Shown in pieces: positions 33,817-42,693 of a DNA stretch of 64,000 bases. The DNA is from Anaerophilus nitritigenes (GTDB lineage Bacteria > Bacillota > Clostridia > Peptostreptococcales > Thermotaleaceae), in assembly GCF_004138215.1 (NCBI RefSeq), contig NZ_RYYS01000009.1, positions 1-64,000 on the forward strand, read 5' to 3'. Each line of letters opens with the position of its first letter. Position 1 is the stretch's first letter. The translations under genes and the position numbers were made by a program. The notes beneath the pieces were generated by a model, which was not told the DNA's origin, made no database searches, and saw only the letters and a program-made list of their open reading frames with translations.

Positions 33817-34521
33817 ATGGAAGGAATATTAAATAAAAAGATTTTAGTTATAGATGATGAACAAGAAATTTTGAGATTAATTCATACGGTTTTACAAAAA
33901 GAAGGATTTAAATATGTGTATACAGAGAAGACAGGAATAGATGGAATAAAGCTTTTTGAAAGTATCCAGCCAGATCTTGTAATCCTAGATATTATGCTTC
34001 CAGACATAGAAGGATATGAACTTTGCAAAAAAATTAGAAATACTTCCAGAGTACCTATATTGTTTATATCAGCAAAATCTGAAGAATTAGATAAGATCTT
34101 AGGATTTGCTATTGGAGGGGACGACTATATTACAAAACCATTTAGTCCAAAGGAGTTGGCTTATAGAGTCAAAGCACATCTAAGAAGAAGTACTTATCAA
34201 GTAGAAAATCATGATCCTATCTTACAATTTGGTCCCTTTAGAATGGACCCTAAAAGAGTAGAGCTTTTTAAAGGAGAAGAAAAAATAGAGTTAAAGCCTA
34301 AAGAATTTAAGCTTCTTCAATATCTAGCAACTTATCCAAATCAAATTATGAGTAAAGAAAAATTATGTAATGAAGTTTGGGGAGAAGATTATATAGGTTA
34401 TGACAATACAATTATGGTACATATGAGAAAGATTAGAGAAAAAATTGAGAAAGATCCCTCTAAACCTGAGTATTTAGTGACTGTAAAAGGGTTAGGATAC
34501 AAACTTTTGATAAAGGATTGA
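33817..34521 (+). CDS. OmpR-family response regulator
   Basis: 234 residues. The receiver domain (6-118) has Asp13/Asp14, phosphorylation site Asp58 (LVILDIMLP), and Lys107 (ITKPF). The winged-helix DNA-binding domain (about 135-232) has IELKPKEFKLLQYLATYPNQ and a C-terminal YLVTVKGLGYKL. The start is ATG 33817 after AGAGGTA; an earlier in-frame start would lie inside the upstream hairpin. Its stop overlaps the start region of the histidine kinase gene. It probably controls the adjacent traX-ABC operon. Confidence 0.92.
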   Translation: MEGILNKKILVIDDEQEILRLIHTVLQKEGFKYVYTEKTGIDGIKLFESIQPDLVILDIMLPDIEGYELCKKIRNTSRVPILFISAKSEELDKILGFAIGGDDYITKPFSPKELAYRVKAHLRRSTYQVENHDPILQFGPFRMDPKRVELFKGEEKIELKPKEFKLLQYLATYPNQIMSKEKLCNEVWGEDYIGYDNTIMVHMRKIREKIEKDPSKPEYLVTVKGLGYKLLIKD

Positions 34522-34526
34522 TGATT

Positions 34527-35933
34527 ATGAAATGGAAGCTTACCTTTAGTTTTGTCATTAGCATTGTACTCATTGTTGTACTTGTTTTGATTATGAATAT
34601 AGCCGCTATAATTTTTTTAATAGCTCATAAAAATACAGATAATTTTTCTAATACAATAAAAGATAGAGTGTATTTTAAGCCAGAAGAATATGTTAGGAAC
34701 TTTCAAGAAAATATTTACAAAGATCAAGAAAAAATTTATATTACAGAGGATGCTAAAAAGTCTCTCATGAAAAATCATGCGTGGATACAAATATTAGATG
34801 AAAATGGAAAAGAAATTTATCAGTATCAAAAGGAAAAAACAGTACCTATAAAATATACTCCTGTGGATTTGATTCAGTATTATAAATATGCAAAGCCATC
34901 TACTATTTTGGTAGGAGAAAAGTCTATAGATGGATATAGATATAGTTATTTAATTGGCTTTCCTTATTCAGTTATAGATAAGCAAGTTTTAATATACAAT
35001 AAAGATTATGCGGGATTTATTTTTCGAAATGGACTAATGTTAATCATAGGAATAGATATTATGTTAGCTTTAATATTTGGACTATATTTTAGTGGAAAAC
35101 TAACAGAGCCTGTCAAAAAAATTATTGAAGGTATTGAGAATTTAGGTAGTGGAAATTATAGAATTCATTATGAAGAAAGGGGTCTATACAAAGAAGTTTA
35201 TTCTAATATGAATCACTTAGGTTATTTATTAGAAGAAAGTGAACAAGAGAGAAAAGAATTAGATCTTATGAGGGAAGAATGGTTATCAAATATTTCTCAT
35301 GATATTAAAACGCCTCTTTCATCTATTAGAGGATATGCAGAGCTTCTTTATAGTGGATATGATTTTACAAATGAAGAAGTCAAAGAATATACACAAATTA
35401 TAGAGAAAAAAGCTATTTATATTAAAGAATTGGTAGATGATTTGAATTTAAGTACTAGATTAAAAAACCAAAAAATATCTCCTAAGCTTGAGGAGTGTAA
35501 TTTAGTATCTTTTTTAAGAGAAATAGTGATTGATTTTTTAAATACACGAGAAAATAGTGATACCAATATAGAGTTTGTCAGTGATTTAGAAGAAATTTCA
35601 AAAAAGATAGATCCTATTTTATTTAAAAGGGTAGTTCATAATATTATATCTAACTCTATTGTTCATAATGATAGAAATGTAAATATTGAAGTGAAAATAA
35701 AAAGAGAAAAAGATGGAGTAATGATTTTCATTCAAGATGATGGAAAGGGAATAAAACAAGGAGATATCAAACATATATTTACTAGATACTATAGGGGAAC
35801 CAATACAAGCAAAGAGCATGAAGGCTCAGGACTTGGAATGGCCATAGCAAAGGATATTGTAAAAATCCATGGAGGAGATATATCTGTACAAAGTAAAATA
35901 GGATGTGGAACTACTTTTCAAATTAAAATGTAA
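34527..35933 (+). CDS. Membrane sensor histidine kinase
   Basis: 468 residues. There are two membrane helices (about 5-34 and 167-190) around a sensor domain of about 130 residues. HAMP-like linker, then the dimerisation H-box WLSNISHDIKTPLSSIRGYA (phosphorylated His about 258), and an ATP-binding domain with N-box HNIISNSIVHN, DDGKGI and GSGLGMAIAKDIVKIHGGDI. The start ATG 34527 lies 9 nt after AAAGGA. It is coupled to the response regulator and ends in a strong terminator. Confidence 0.92.
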   Translation: MKWKLTFSFVISIVLIVVLVLIMNIAAIIFLIAHKNTDNFSNTIKDRVYFKPEEYVRNFQENIYKDQEKIYITEDAKKSLMKNHAWIQILDENGKEIYQYQKEKTVPIKYTPVDLIQYYKYAKPSTILVGEKSIDGYRYSYLIGFPYSVIDKQVLIYNKDYAGFIFRNGLMLIIGIDIMLALIFGLYFSGKLTEPVKKIIEGIENLGSGNYRIHYEERGLYKEVYSNMNHLGYLLEESEQERKELDLMREEWLSNISHDIKTPLSSIRGYAELLYSGYDFTNEEVKEYTQIIEKKAIYIKELVDDLNLSTRLKNQKISPKLEECNLVSFLREIVIDFLNTRENSDTNIEFVSDLEEISKKIDPILFKRVVHNIISNSIVHNDRNVNIEVKIKREKDGVMIFIQDDGKGIKQGDIKHIFTRYYRGTNTSKEHEGSGLGMAIAKDIVKIHGGDISVQSKIGCGTTFQIKM

Positions 35934-35966
35934 AAAGATGATTCTTGTAAAGAGTCATCTTTTTTG
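35932..35966 (+). terminator. Terminator of the two-component operon
   Basis: AAAAAGATGA (35932-35941) and TCATCTTTTT (35955-35964), then T. It begins inside the stop codon of the kinase gene. Confidence 0.8.
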
Positions 35967-36055
35967 AATGTATAGGAGCTTAGAAGGATGATATGAGTGG
36001 TTTTGATAAGAATAAAAGAATTTTTATGAAGAAAAATGCAGAAAAACCCAAAATA

Positions 36056-36084
36056 TTGACTGAAATATCTCAATATTGTATAAT
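36056..36084 (+). promoter_or_regulatory. Sigma-A-type promoter of the chemosensory operon
   Basis: TTGACT (36056-36061), 17 nt, TATAAT (36079-36084). It gives a transcript with a leader of about 170 nt before the MCP start at 36261. Confidence 0.7.
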
Positions 36085-36151
36085 ATCGTATAATAATGTT
36101 TGAAAATACATTTATAGAAATTTAAAAGAATGGAGGATTATTTTACTAAAG

Positions 36152-36218
36152 AACCAATCATGACATGAAGATTATAAAATTTATGTAGTCAAGATAAGTA
36201 CTCAAAGTGCAATTGGTT
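36152..36218 (+). ncRNA. Possible structured leader of the chemosensory operon
   Basis: AACCAAT (36152-36158) pairs with ATTGGTT (36212-36218), enclosing a bulged hairpin TGACAT (36161-36166) with ATG...TCA (36183-36191). It lies within a long leader. It does not match c-di-GMP-I or other riboswitch cores that I know, and it may be a simple structured 5' end. Confidence 0.3.
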
Positions 36219-36260
36219 GCGCAGCAATAAAAATCTAAAATTTATAAGGAGAGGGTAAAA

Positions 36261-38549
36261 GTGAAATGGAAAAAAGAGTTTAACATTATGTCTAAACTAA
36301 TGATATTTGCACTCATGCTTATTGTTTTACCTCTTTCAACTCTAGGATATTATTCGTATAATAATTCAAAAAATGCAATCAATGAAGAGACAAAAAGTAC
36401 ACTAGATGCTCGACTTCGTGCAACAAAGGAAAAAATTAATTTTCAAACAGATCAAGTTGAAAAGATTGGATTTATTTTAAGAGGAATACCTTCTATTGTA
36501 CAATATGCAAATGAATTAGAACAAGGAGTTGTAAGTGAGCATACGGCTAGAGGAGCAGAAAATTTAATCAAAGATTTTGGGAAAACCATAGAAGATGTAT
36601 CTGATGGAATTTTTATCATGGATAAAAACGGAAATATATGGGTAGATAGTAGTAAAGATGCAGAAATTGGACTTAATGTATCAGATAGAGAATATTTTAA
36701 GGAAGCCATATCAGGAAATTTTTTTTGGAGTGAGGTTATTTTATCTAAAACTTCTAATCAAGAAATTATAAGTTATAGCATGCCTTTAAAGAGTAGTAGT
36801 GGAAATATTGTTGGAGCGATAGGGATGACTATCCCATTTTCTAAAATAACAGATGTGATTAAAGAGGTACAAGTAGGACAAACAGGTTATGCTTATTTGA
36901 TAGACAAAGAAGGAGTTGTTTTGCATCATCCCCAAAAAGAGAAGATACTTAAGGAAAATTTCCTACATTCAGAAAGTCGATCCTTAAAAGAGAATGCACA
37001 AAAGATGGTGAATGGAGAGTCTGGCTTTGATATTTATGAATATGAAGGAATAGAAAAATTAAATATATATGAACCTGTAGGAAAGTGGTCTTTGGCAATT
37101 AATATACCTATAGATGAGTATATGAAACCTGTAATAGATATAAGAAATGGTACATTAAAGTTAATGGGTATGGCTATTTTGGTAGGTATTTTATTTGCTT
37201 TTTTCATTTCTAAACAGATGAGTAATAGCATAAAGAAACTAATGCAATTAATGGAGAAGGCAGCCAATGGAGATCTTACAGTGTATGCAAATGTTCAATC
37301 TAAAGATGAAATTGGAGTATTGGCAAAGAGCTTCAATCAAATGATAGAAGAACAGAAAAATTCTATAATAAAAATTTTAGATGTAACAAGTAAGTTAACT
37401 CATGCTTCGGAAGAAACAAGCAGTGCATCTGAGGAAATCGCTTCTTCAACACAAGATCAATCCAACTGTGTTGAAGAATTGACAACATCTATGAATGAGA
37501 TGAGTCGATCTATAGGAGATGTAGCATCTAATGTCAGTGATATGTCTGAAAATATTCATGGGGTGAATTGTTCTATAGAAGAGTTGGGAAAAGCTGCAAG
37601 CGAGGTAGCAAAGAATATAGAAGAGACAGCAGAAGAAATTGTAGAAGTAACGGGAGCATTAGGGCAGATGAATGCGTCTATTGCACTCATTGCAAATAAC
37701 TCACAAAATGCAAATAAAGTAGCAGAAAAAACAGTACAAGCAGGTACACAAGGGAAAGTTGACATAGACAATACCATAAAAGAAATGGATAATATTAACC
37801 AAGTAATGGAAAATATTACTCATGTTATTACAGGTTTAGGAAAAGCTGCAATTGAGATTGGGGATATTGTAGAGGTTATTGATGATATTGCAGAACAAAC
37901 TAATCTATTATCATTAAATGCATCTATTGAAGCAGCAAGAGCAGGAGAGCATGGAAAAGGATTTGCAGTAGTAGCAGGGGCAATAGGAAGTTTAGCGGAA
38001 AAAAGTGGAGAAGCTACAAAGGATATTACACAACTAGTTAAAAAGATTCAAGAAGAAGTTCAAAATGCTATTCACAAAACAAATGATGGTGCAAAGCAAG
38101 TAGAAAATGGAGTAGTTTTAGTGAAAAATACTGGAAATTCATTAGATCAAATATTTGAATCCATCAACAATACTACAAGTCTAATTAATGAAATTGCACT
38201 TTCAACTCAGGAGCAAAGTCAAGCTAGTCAATCGATTATGAAAGCTATACAAAATGTTAATGATCTTTCTGTTCAAGTATCAGCAGCAGTCGAAGAACAA
38301 GTAACGGCTATTGATGAAGTAATTTTATCCATAGAAAAATTAAGCGAGTTATCTCAAGGAGTAGCAAGTGCAGCAGAGGAACAATCAGCAGCAAGTGAAG
38401 AGCTTTTGGCTACAGCAGAAAGCATCAATCAAATGACAAATGAGGTATCAGCAGGTAGTGAAGAGATGGCTGCAACGGCTCAAACTCTTGAGGGACAAGC
38501 AAGAACACTATCAAGCGTTACATCAAAATTTAAAATATCCCAAATATAG
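36261..38549 (+). CDS. Methyl-accepting chemotaxis protein with dCache sensor
   Basis: 762 residues. Membrane helix about 10-30, extracellular double-Cache domain (about 40-295) with [20 protein letters not shown] and [20 protein letters not shown], second helix (about 298-316), HAMP (about 320-370), then a long signalling coiled coil with tip [20 protein letters not shown]. dCache domains often bind amino acids. In the tip, the usual GE(V/I)R reads GAIG. The GTG start at 36261 follows AAGGAGAGGG. It is the first gene of an operon with cheW, cheA and cheY. Confidence 0.93.
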   Translation: MKWKKEFNIMSKLMIFALMLIVLPLSTLGYYSYNNSKNAINEETKSTLDARLRATKEKINFQTDQVEKIGFILRGIPSIVQYANELEQGVVSEHTARGAENLIKDFGKTIEDVSDGIFIMDKNGNIWVDSSKDAEIGLNVSDREYFKEAISGNFFWSEVILSKTSNQEIISYSMPLKSSSGNIVGAIGMTIPFSKITDVIKEVQVGQTGYAYLIDKEGVVLHHPQKEKILKENFLHSESRSLKENAQKMVNGESGFDIYEYEGIEKLNIYEPVGKWSLAINIPIDEYMKPVIDIRNGTLKLMGMAILVGILFAFFISKQMSNSIKKLMQLMEKAANGDLTVYANVQSKDEIGVLAKSFNQMIEEQKNSIIKILDVTSKLTHASEETSSASEEIASSTQDQSNCVEELTTSMNEMSRSIGDVASNVSDMSENIHGVNCSIEELGKAASEVAKNIEETAEEIVEVTGALGQMNASIALIANNSQNANKVAEKTVQAGTQGKVDIDNTIKEMDNINQVMENITHVITGLGKAAIEIGDIVEVIDDIAEQTNLLSLNASIEAARAGEHGKGFAVVAGAIGSLAEKSGEATKDITQLVKKIQEEVQNAIHKTNDGAKQVENGVVLVKNTGNSLDQIFESINNTTSLINEIALSTQEQSQASQSIMKAIQNVNDLSVQVSAAVEEQVTAIDEVILSIEKLSELSQGVASAAEEQSAASEELLATAESINQMTNEVSAGSEEMAATAQTLEGQARTLSSVTSKFKISQI

Positions 38550-38567
38550 ATATGGGAGGATTTTAAT

Positions 38568-39005
38568 ATGGATCAAAATCAATTTGTAATCTTTGTATTA
38601 GAAGATGAAGAATATGCAATAGATATATCAAAAGTAAAGGAAATCAATCGATTAAAGGATATGGCTATTTATAAAATTCCTAAGGCTCCATATTACATAG
38701 AGGGAATGATCAATTTAAGGGGAACATTAGTACCTATTGTAAATGCAAGGAAAAAATTAGGGATGGATGTTTATGAAATTACTAAAAGATCAAGAATTAT
38801 TGTAGTAAATAGTTATGGTCAAGAGGTGGGGTTATTGGTAGATGGAGTATCTTGTGTAGAAGAATTTGATCTATCTTGTATAGATTTTTCTTTAGATGAA
38901 ATAAAAACGAAGAGTGATTATATTGCCGGGGTAATACATGAAGAAAAGAGAATGCTTTTTTATATAGATATTGAAAAAATATTTTATGTAGAGCAAGATT
39001 TATGA
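38568..39005 (+). CDS. cheW: Chemotaxis coupling protein CheW
   Basis: 145 residues and a single CheW beta-barrel domain: FVIFVLEDEEYAIDISKVKE, APYYIEGMINLRGTLVPIVN, and VGLLVDGVSCVEEFD. It links receptors to the kinase CheA in the membrane array. GGGAGG precedes ATG 38568, 18 bp after the MCP gene, in the same operon. Confidence 0.93.
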   Translation: MDQNQFVIFVLEDEEYAIDISKVKEINRLKDMAIYKIPKAPYYIEGMINLRGTLVPIVNARKKLGMDVYEITKRSRIIVVNSYGQEVGLLVDGVSCVEEFDLSCIDFSLDEIKTKSDYIAGVIHEEKRMLFYIDIEKIFYVEQDL

Positions 39006-39051
39006 TAAAAATACGTTGATATAAAGCTTGAAGATATAAAGGAGAATAATC

Positions 39052-41022
39052 ATGAATACAGATGGATTGGATGTTGAGGATCTTTGTTTATTTTTAGAAG
39101 AAACGAAAGAACAAATAGAAAAAATGGAAGAAGAATTACTAAAGCTTGAAAATGGACAAGAAGATGAAGAGTCTATTCATTGTATTTTTAGAATGGTTCA
39201 TTCTATAAAAGGATCATCTGCAATTATGGGATTTGAAAAAATGACTTCGTTATCACATGCCCTTGAAAATTTACTTGCTAAAATAAGAGAAAAAGAAATG
39301 CATATTGATCTTTCGGTGATGAATATCTCATTTTATGCAGTAGATTTGTTAAGAGAAATGTATACAAATATCTGTGAGGGAACAGAGTGTAATACTTATA
39401 TAGACGACATCTTAGAACAAATCAATCATACTTTAAGACAAGATAAAAGCCATAAGAATGCTAAAGAAGAGCATCCGTCAGCAAAAGAAGTATCTAGTAC
39501 TCATAAAATAGAGATTGTATTTGATGAAGATGTTGAAATGAAATGTATCAAAGCTTTTCAAATCAATGAGATATTGTCTCAAATAGGAACAATCAGTAAG
39601 ACGACTCCTGCTGATTTTATTCAAGTATCAGATGAAAATTTTGGTGATACTCTGGTAATGTTATTTTATACAGAGGAAGAAGATGAAAAGATTTATAAAC
39701 AAATTCATTCTATTTCTCAATTAAAAAGTGTTTCCATAAAAAAATTACAACGAGATACATTGGATAAAATGAACGAAGGAGAAAAAATTCAAGAAAATTA
39801 TATAAGCAAAGAAAAATCTACCATACGAGTAGATATTAACAAGATAGATAAAATATTAAATTTAGTAGGAGAATTTATTACAGATAAAGAAAATTTAAAT
39901 CAAATATCACTTCATTTAAAAAAAGTCTATAAAAATGATGTACAGATTCATAAATTACTCAATACTTTATCTCATATCAATTTAATTGGTACACAACTAC
40001 AAGATATAGTGATGAGTACAAGAATGCTTCCTCTTGAAAATATTTTCAAACGTTTTCCAAGAATGGTCAGAGATTTATCTTTAAAATGCAATAAAGAGAT
40101 TGATCTTATAATTGAGGGTAGTGAGACAGAAATTGATAGAGGGATTATAGAAGAACTAGTAGATCCTATCACCCATCTTCTAAGAAATGCTATTGATCAT
40201 GGAATTGAAGAAAAACACGAAAGAATTCAAAAAGGAAAAAAACCTATAGGTAACCTAAAATTAAGTGCTAAAAGTGAAGAACGACATGTGGTAATCACTT
40301 TATCTGATGATGGATGTGGATTAGATGTAAATAAAATAAAAAGAAAAGTTTTGGAAAAAGGAATTGCTACAGAGGACAAGTTAAATAATTTATCTGATAA
40401 GGATATATTGTATTACATATTTGAACCAGGGTTTTCTACTGCAACAAAGGTAAGCGATATATCTGGAAGAGGAGTAGGATTAGATGTAGTAAAATCAAAC
40501 ATTAGACAGCTGCATGGAATGATTGATATTCAAACAGATAAAGGAAAAGGAACTAGTTTTATTATCAAACTTCCATTAACCTTAGCCATTAGTCAGGCAT
40601 TAATTATAAAAGAGCAAGAATATACTTTTGCTCTACCAGTTTATAATATCATAGAGATTTTAAGAATAAAAAATAGCTATACAGATAAAAGAATTCATAA
40701 AGTAGGTGAAATAGAAATTTTTCATTGGAGAGAAGAAGCCATTCCTCTTATACGTGTAGAACAATATTTTAAAATAGATAATCTACTTCCTACAAATAAG
40801 GCATCTATAATTATTGTAGCTGTAGCAGAAAGAAAGTTTGGGTTTGTAGTCAATAAAATTGTAAAAGAACAACAAATTGTAATCAAGTCTATAGGAGATT
40901 TTGTAGGACAAAATAAATTATTAGGTAATCTTGAAGATATTTCTGGTGTAAGCATCTTAGGAGATGGGACTTTAGCATATATTATGGATATATCTTCTGT
41001 AAGTAGAAATTTTAATCAATAG
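39052..41022 (+). CDS. cheA: Chemotaxis histidine kinase CheA
   Basis: 656 residues. HPt domain (about 5-105) with phosphorylated His50 in RMVHSIKGSSAIMG; a P2-like middle domain (about 155-245); dimerisation helices (about 258-320); ATP-binding domain (about 330-505) with LLRNAIDHGIEEKH, SDDGCGLD and GRGVGLDVVKSNIRQLHG; C-terminal CheW-like domain (about 515-650). It passes phosphate to CheY. AAGGAGA precedes the ATG. No cheB, cheR, cheC or cheD is present in this cluster, so adaptation must be encoded elsewhere or be absent. Confidence 0.93.
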   Translation: MNTDGLDVEDLCLFLEETKEQIEKMEEELLKLENGQEDEESIHCIFRMVHSIKGSSAIMGFEKMTSLSHALENLLAKIREKEMHIDLSVMNISFYAVDLLREMYTNICEGTECNTYIDDILEQINHTLRQDKSHKNAKEEHPSAKEVSSTHKIEIVFDEDVEMKCIKAFQINEILSQIGTISKTTPADFIQVSDENFGDTLVMLFYTEEEDEKIYKQIHSISQLKSVSIKKLQRDTLDKMNEGEKIQENYISKEKSTIRVDINKIDKILNLVGEFITDKENLNQISLHLKKVYKNDVQIHKLLNTLSHINLIGTQLQDIVMSTRMLPLENIFKRFPRMVRDLSLKCNKEIDLIIEGSETEIDRGIIEELVDPITHLLRNAIDHGIEEKHERIQKGKKPIGNLKLSAKSEERHVVITLSDDGCGLDVNKIKRKVLEKGIATEDKLNNLSDKDILYYIFEPGFSTATKVSDISGRGVGLDVVKSNIRQLHGMIDIQTDKGKGTSFIIKLPLTLAISQALIIKEQEYTFALPVYNIIEILRIKNSYTDKRIHKVGEIEIFHWREEAIPLIRVEQYFKIDNLLPTNKASIIIVAVAERKFGFVVNKIVKEQQIVIKSIGDFVGQNKLLGNLEDISGVSILGDGTLAYIMDISSVSRNFNQ

Positions 41023-41034
41023 AGGAGGAATAAT

Positions 41035-41397
41035 ATGGGAATATTAATTGTAGATGATGCGGTATTTGTAAGAGCAGATATATCAAGAAAATTAAAGCAA
41101 AATGATTTTACAGTACTAGGAGAAGCTGGTGATGGATTAGAGGCTATAGAGAAATATCAAGAATTAAAACCTAGTGTAGTACTTATGGATATTACTATGC
41201 CAAAGATGGACGGAGTAACTGCCATTAAAGAAATCAAGAAGATTGATCCTAATGCTAAGATTATAGTATGTTCTGCTATGGGACAAGAGAGCTTTGTTAT
41301 GAAAGCCATACAAGCAGGGGCTAAAAGCTACATTATAAAACCTTATAAAACAGAAAGACTAATAGAAGAAATTATTAAAGTCCAATTACATCAATAA
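41035..41397 (+). CDS. cheY: CheY-type response regulator
   Basis: 120 residues and a lone receiver domain: acidic pair Asp7/Asp8, phosphorylation site Asp52 (VVLMDITMPKMDG), Ser80 (VCSAMGQ) at the switch Ser/Thr position, and Lys102 (IIKPYKTE). With no output domain it acts by protein binding, most likely on the flagellar switch. GAGGAGG precedes the ATG, 12 bp after cheA. It ends the operon. Confidence 0.93.
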   Translation: MGILIVDDAVFVRADISRKLKQNDFTVLGEAGDGLEAIEKYQELKPSVVLMDITMPKMDGVTAIKEIKKIDPNAKIIVCSAMGQESFVMKAIQAGAKSYIIKPYKTERLIEEIIKVQLHQ

Positions 41398-41417
41398 AAA
41401 TAAAGAAATAAAGTAAA

Positions 41418-41428
41418 GGGACAGTTAC
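41418..41428 (+). repeat. Left end of the GGGACGGTTAC repeat family
   Basis: GGGACAGTTAC, followed by AAAG, lies 20 bp after the cheY stop and before the cheY terminator. No matching right end is nearby. Confidence 0.6.
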
Positions 41429-41452
41429 AAAGAAAAATCATTATATAGATAC

Positions 41453-41490
41453 AAAAACCTTCTAGTTTAAATAACATTAGAAGGTTTTTG
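41453..41490 (+). terminator. Terminator of the chemosensory operon
   Basis: AAAAACCTTCTA (41453-41464) and TAGAAGGTTTTT (41478-41489), a perfect 12-bp stem ending in TTTTT. Confidence 0.85.
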
Positions 41491-41563
41491 TATAATGAAA
41501 AAAATAATTAATGACTTTCATAATAAATTGAAAATAAAGAAAATAGAAAATAATCAAAAATTA

Positions 41564-41594
41564 TTGACATTAGAGTTACTCTAACCTTTACAAT
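41564..41594 (+). promoter_or_regulatory. MerR-type promoter (19-bp spacer) for the arginase gene
   Basis: TTGACA (41564-41569) and TACAAT (41589-41594) are separated by 19 bp, too long for normal polymerase binding. The spacer holds the dyad TTAGAGT-TACTCTAA. This is the layout of promoters activated by MerR-family proteins, which twist the spacer. A MerR-family gene lies just downstream of arginase at 42694. Confidence 0.8.
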
Positions 41595-41689
41595 AAACTT
41601 AGATAGATATGAAATAGAATAAAAAACATACAATTGATTAGTATAGATTAATAGATTTATAACAATATTAGAACAAGGAGGAATCTTTA

Positions 41690-42586
41690 ATGAATATTAA
41701 CTTGATCGGTGTTCCAATTTTTTATGGTGCAGATAAAAAAGGACCTGAATACGCACCTCAGAAATTAAGAGAAAAAAATATCATTCAAATGATTCGTAAG
41801 CATAAGCATACAGTTTATGACATGGGAAATATGATTGTACCAAAGGTGAAAGAATATAACAAATTTTACTCTCATCCTAAAATGAAATATTTAGATTCTA
41901 TTATTCAAATCAATACGAACCTTGCTCATATGGTATATTGCTCTATTAAAGGAGGAAGTTTTCCACTGATTATTGGAGGAGATCATTCTATAGGATTGGG
42001 TAGTATAGCAGGTGTAAGTCGTGCATATGAAAATTTTGCAGTGATCTGGATTGATGCGCATGGAGATATTAATACCATTGAGACTACTGGAAGTGGAAAT
42101 GTACATGGAATGCCACTTTCCCATGCTATGGGTATGGGGCATTCAGATTTAGTAAATCTATATTTTGAAGGTAAAAAAGTATCCAAAGAAAATGTTTTTA
42201 TCATAGGTCCTAGAGATTTGGATGATGGAGAGAAAGCTATAATACAACAACAAAATTTAAATGTGTATTCATCTGAAATCATTCATAAAAGAGGCATAGA
42301 AAATGTAACGGATGAAATTATAAAACAAATTACACAAAAAAATATTGATGCAATTCATGTAAGCTTTGATTTGGATTTTATAGATTCTAAATTTGTTCCA
42401 GGAACAGGGACTCCTGTACCTAATGGTGTAAATATTGAGGATACAAAGACGATTTTAAGAATGCTTGCTGAGACTAAGCTTATAAAATCTATGGATTTTG
42501 TAGAACTAAATACCTTATTAGATAGAAATGATGTGACTGCTGATTTGGCAATAGACTTAATAGACTGGACATTTAAATATATGTAA
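41690..42586 (+). CDS. rocF: Arginase
   Basis: 298 residues of the ureohydrolase family. Manganese ligands are in IIGGDHSIG (His99), WIDAHGDINT (Asp122, His124, Asp126) and SFDLDFID (Asp227, Asp229). Arginase-specific features are GSGNVHGMPLS and PGTGTPVPNG. It converts arginine to ornithine and urea. ATG 41690 follows CAAGGAGG. It is preceded by a MerR-type promoter and followed by a strong terminator and a MerR regulator, suggesting substrate-induced expression. Agmatinase or formiminoglutamase are less likely given the motifs. Confidence 0.9.
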   Translation: MNINLIGVPIFYGADKKGPEYAPQKLREKNIIQMIRKHKHTVYDMGNMIVPKVKEYNKFYSHPKMKYLDSIIQINTNLAHMVYCSIKGGSFPLIIGGDHSIGLGSIAGVSRAYENFAVIWIDAHGDINTIETTGSGNVHGMPLSHAMGMGHSDLVNLYFEGKKVSKENVFIIGPRDLDDGEKAIIQQQNLNVYSSEIIHKRGIENVTDEIIKQITQKNIDAIHVSFDLDFIDSKFVPGTGTPVPNGVNIEDTKTILRMLAETKLIKSMDFVELNTLLDRNDVTADLAIDLIDWTFKYM

Positions 42587-42590
42587 AAAT

Positions 42591-42631
42591 AAACAACAAA
42601 AGGACATCTATTAGATGTCCTTTTGTTGTTT
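42591..42631 (+). terminator. Terminator after arginase
   Basis: A 20-bp stem: AAACAACAAAAGGACATCTA (42591-42610) against the complementary run ending TTTTGTTGTTT (to about 42631), with a loop of 1 nt by sequence. The GC core plus T-rich end makes it effective in the plus direction. Confidence 0.8.
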
Positions 42632-42693
42632 ATGGTTCGTAAATTGATTATAATCATGGTAAATAGAATTTTCCTATAGGAAAGGTGGTAATT

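Noticed and set aside
36130-36168. 12-codon leader peptide (MEDYFTKEPIMT) before the chemoreceptor gene
   Set aside because: No Shine-Dalgarno site and no regulatory codon pattern.
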